IMG/VR virus record: IMGVR_UViG_3300044634_002329 | Location: 55,986 to 119,985 of that record | From: a virus | DNA length: 64,000 nt | Reading direction: 5' to 3' (one strand) | Shown here: in pieces, positions 63,823 to 64,000 of the stretch | Layout: each line of letters begins with the position of its first letter | Position numbering within the stretch: position 1 is the first letter of the stretch | The notes under the pieces: model-generated | What the model was told of the DNA's origin: nothing | The model's database searches: none | What the model saw: only the letters and a program-made list of their open reading frames with translations | Position numbers and translations under genes: made by a program

Positions 63823-64000
63823 TTATTCTGTTTTAGATTCTACAATTTCAATTAATTTAGTAAGACAAGCAATTTCTGCTTCTTCGTAGGTATCAAAATA
63901 AAACTCAATTTTTTCTTCACCATATACAGTAATATAGAATGCATTTTTTTTATTCATATGAACTACTGAAGCATAAAATTTATACTTCTCTCTGAACCAT
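63823..64000 (-). CDS. Partial unknown phage protein at right edge
   Basis: The - strand frame is open from the window edge to TAA at 63823-63825. The visible end reads WFREKYKFYASVV then a beta strand (AFYITVYGEEKIEFYF) and DTYEEAEIACLTKLIEIVES. I recognise the combination of WFREK, a strand pair, and YEEAExACLxKLIEI as a common phage hypothetical. The start lies outside the window. Confidence 0.65.
   Translation of the reverse strand, partial: WFREKYKFYASVVHMNKKNAFYITVYGEEKIEFYFDTYEEAEIACLTKLIEIVESKTE

Noticed and set aside
1-64000. Possible stop-codon reassignment, known in some crAss-like phages
   Set aside because: TAA, TAG (37549-37551, 53154-53156) and TGA all sit at gene ends followed by plausible starts, and the long frames contain none of them. 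The standard bacterial code fits.
1-64000. tRNA genes, CRISPR array, reverse transcriptase/DGR, integrase or insertion sequence
   Set aside because: Non-coding gaps are too short for tRNAs, no regularly spaced repeats exist, and no encoded protein shows reverse transcriptase, recombinase or transposase motifs.

Overview
The window looks like part of a crAss-like phage genome (order Crassvirales), a tailed dsDNA phage of Bacteroidota. Three things point there. First, the left arm has the crAss virion cassette: a muzzle-like protein, several glycine-glycine-rich virion proteins, then very large overlapping ORFs carrying a DxDGD-type RNA polymerase. Second, the right arm has the usual crAss replication set on the opposite strand: family B DNA polymerase, PD-(D/E)XK nuclease, MoxR ATPase with a VWA metallopeptidase, primase, Sak4-like ATPase, DnaB-like helicase and uracil-DNA glycosylase. 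Third, the sequence is very AT-rich, has A-rich ribosome-binding regions, and shows TAnnTTTG promoter boxes typical of Bacteroidota. The standard bacterial code fits: TAA, TAG and TGA all end genes. Family-level placement was not possible by eye.  Layout. Bases 1-40952 (+ strand) hold the virion module: the 3' part of a probable ring/adaptor protein, the muzzle protein, three putative cargo proteins sharing GG motifs, a 950-aa virion protein, a 2231-aa protein with a PD-(D/E)XK nuclease domain, a 5256-aa giant protein with the RNA polymerase catalytic motif plus many accessory enzymatic domains, a 1088-aa companion, and a 45-aa basic protein. Most of these genes overlap or touch. The two larger gaps (7941-7999 and 12184-12246) share a conserved inverted-repeat and promoter-like element. 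Bases 40954-40982 hold a terminator hairpin between convergent arms.  Bases 40972-60399 (- strand) hold replication, recombination and nucleotide-metabolism genes, mostly coupled by ATGA overlaps and punctuated by G-rich/C-rich hairpin terminators. A LAGLIDADG homing endonuclease with a companion NUMOD-like gene sits at 53154-54424. One short gene at 60430-60744 is on the + strand with a host-type promoter. From 60731 to the end, small - strand genes follow: mostly unknown, plus a metallophosphoesterase, a Cys-rich protein, a secreted protein and a partial gene at the right edge.  How it works together (inference). The virion carries the polymerase giant and its companions into the host, where they would transcribe early genes. 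The same polypeptides would deliver metallopeptidase-, AlkB-, SLOG-, ASCH- and ADP-ribosyltransferase-like domains that may process the polyprotein or counter host defences. The right arm then replicates the genome. No tRNA gene, CRISPR array, integrase or insertion sequence was seen, and no non-coding stretch exceeds about 100 bases.
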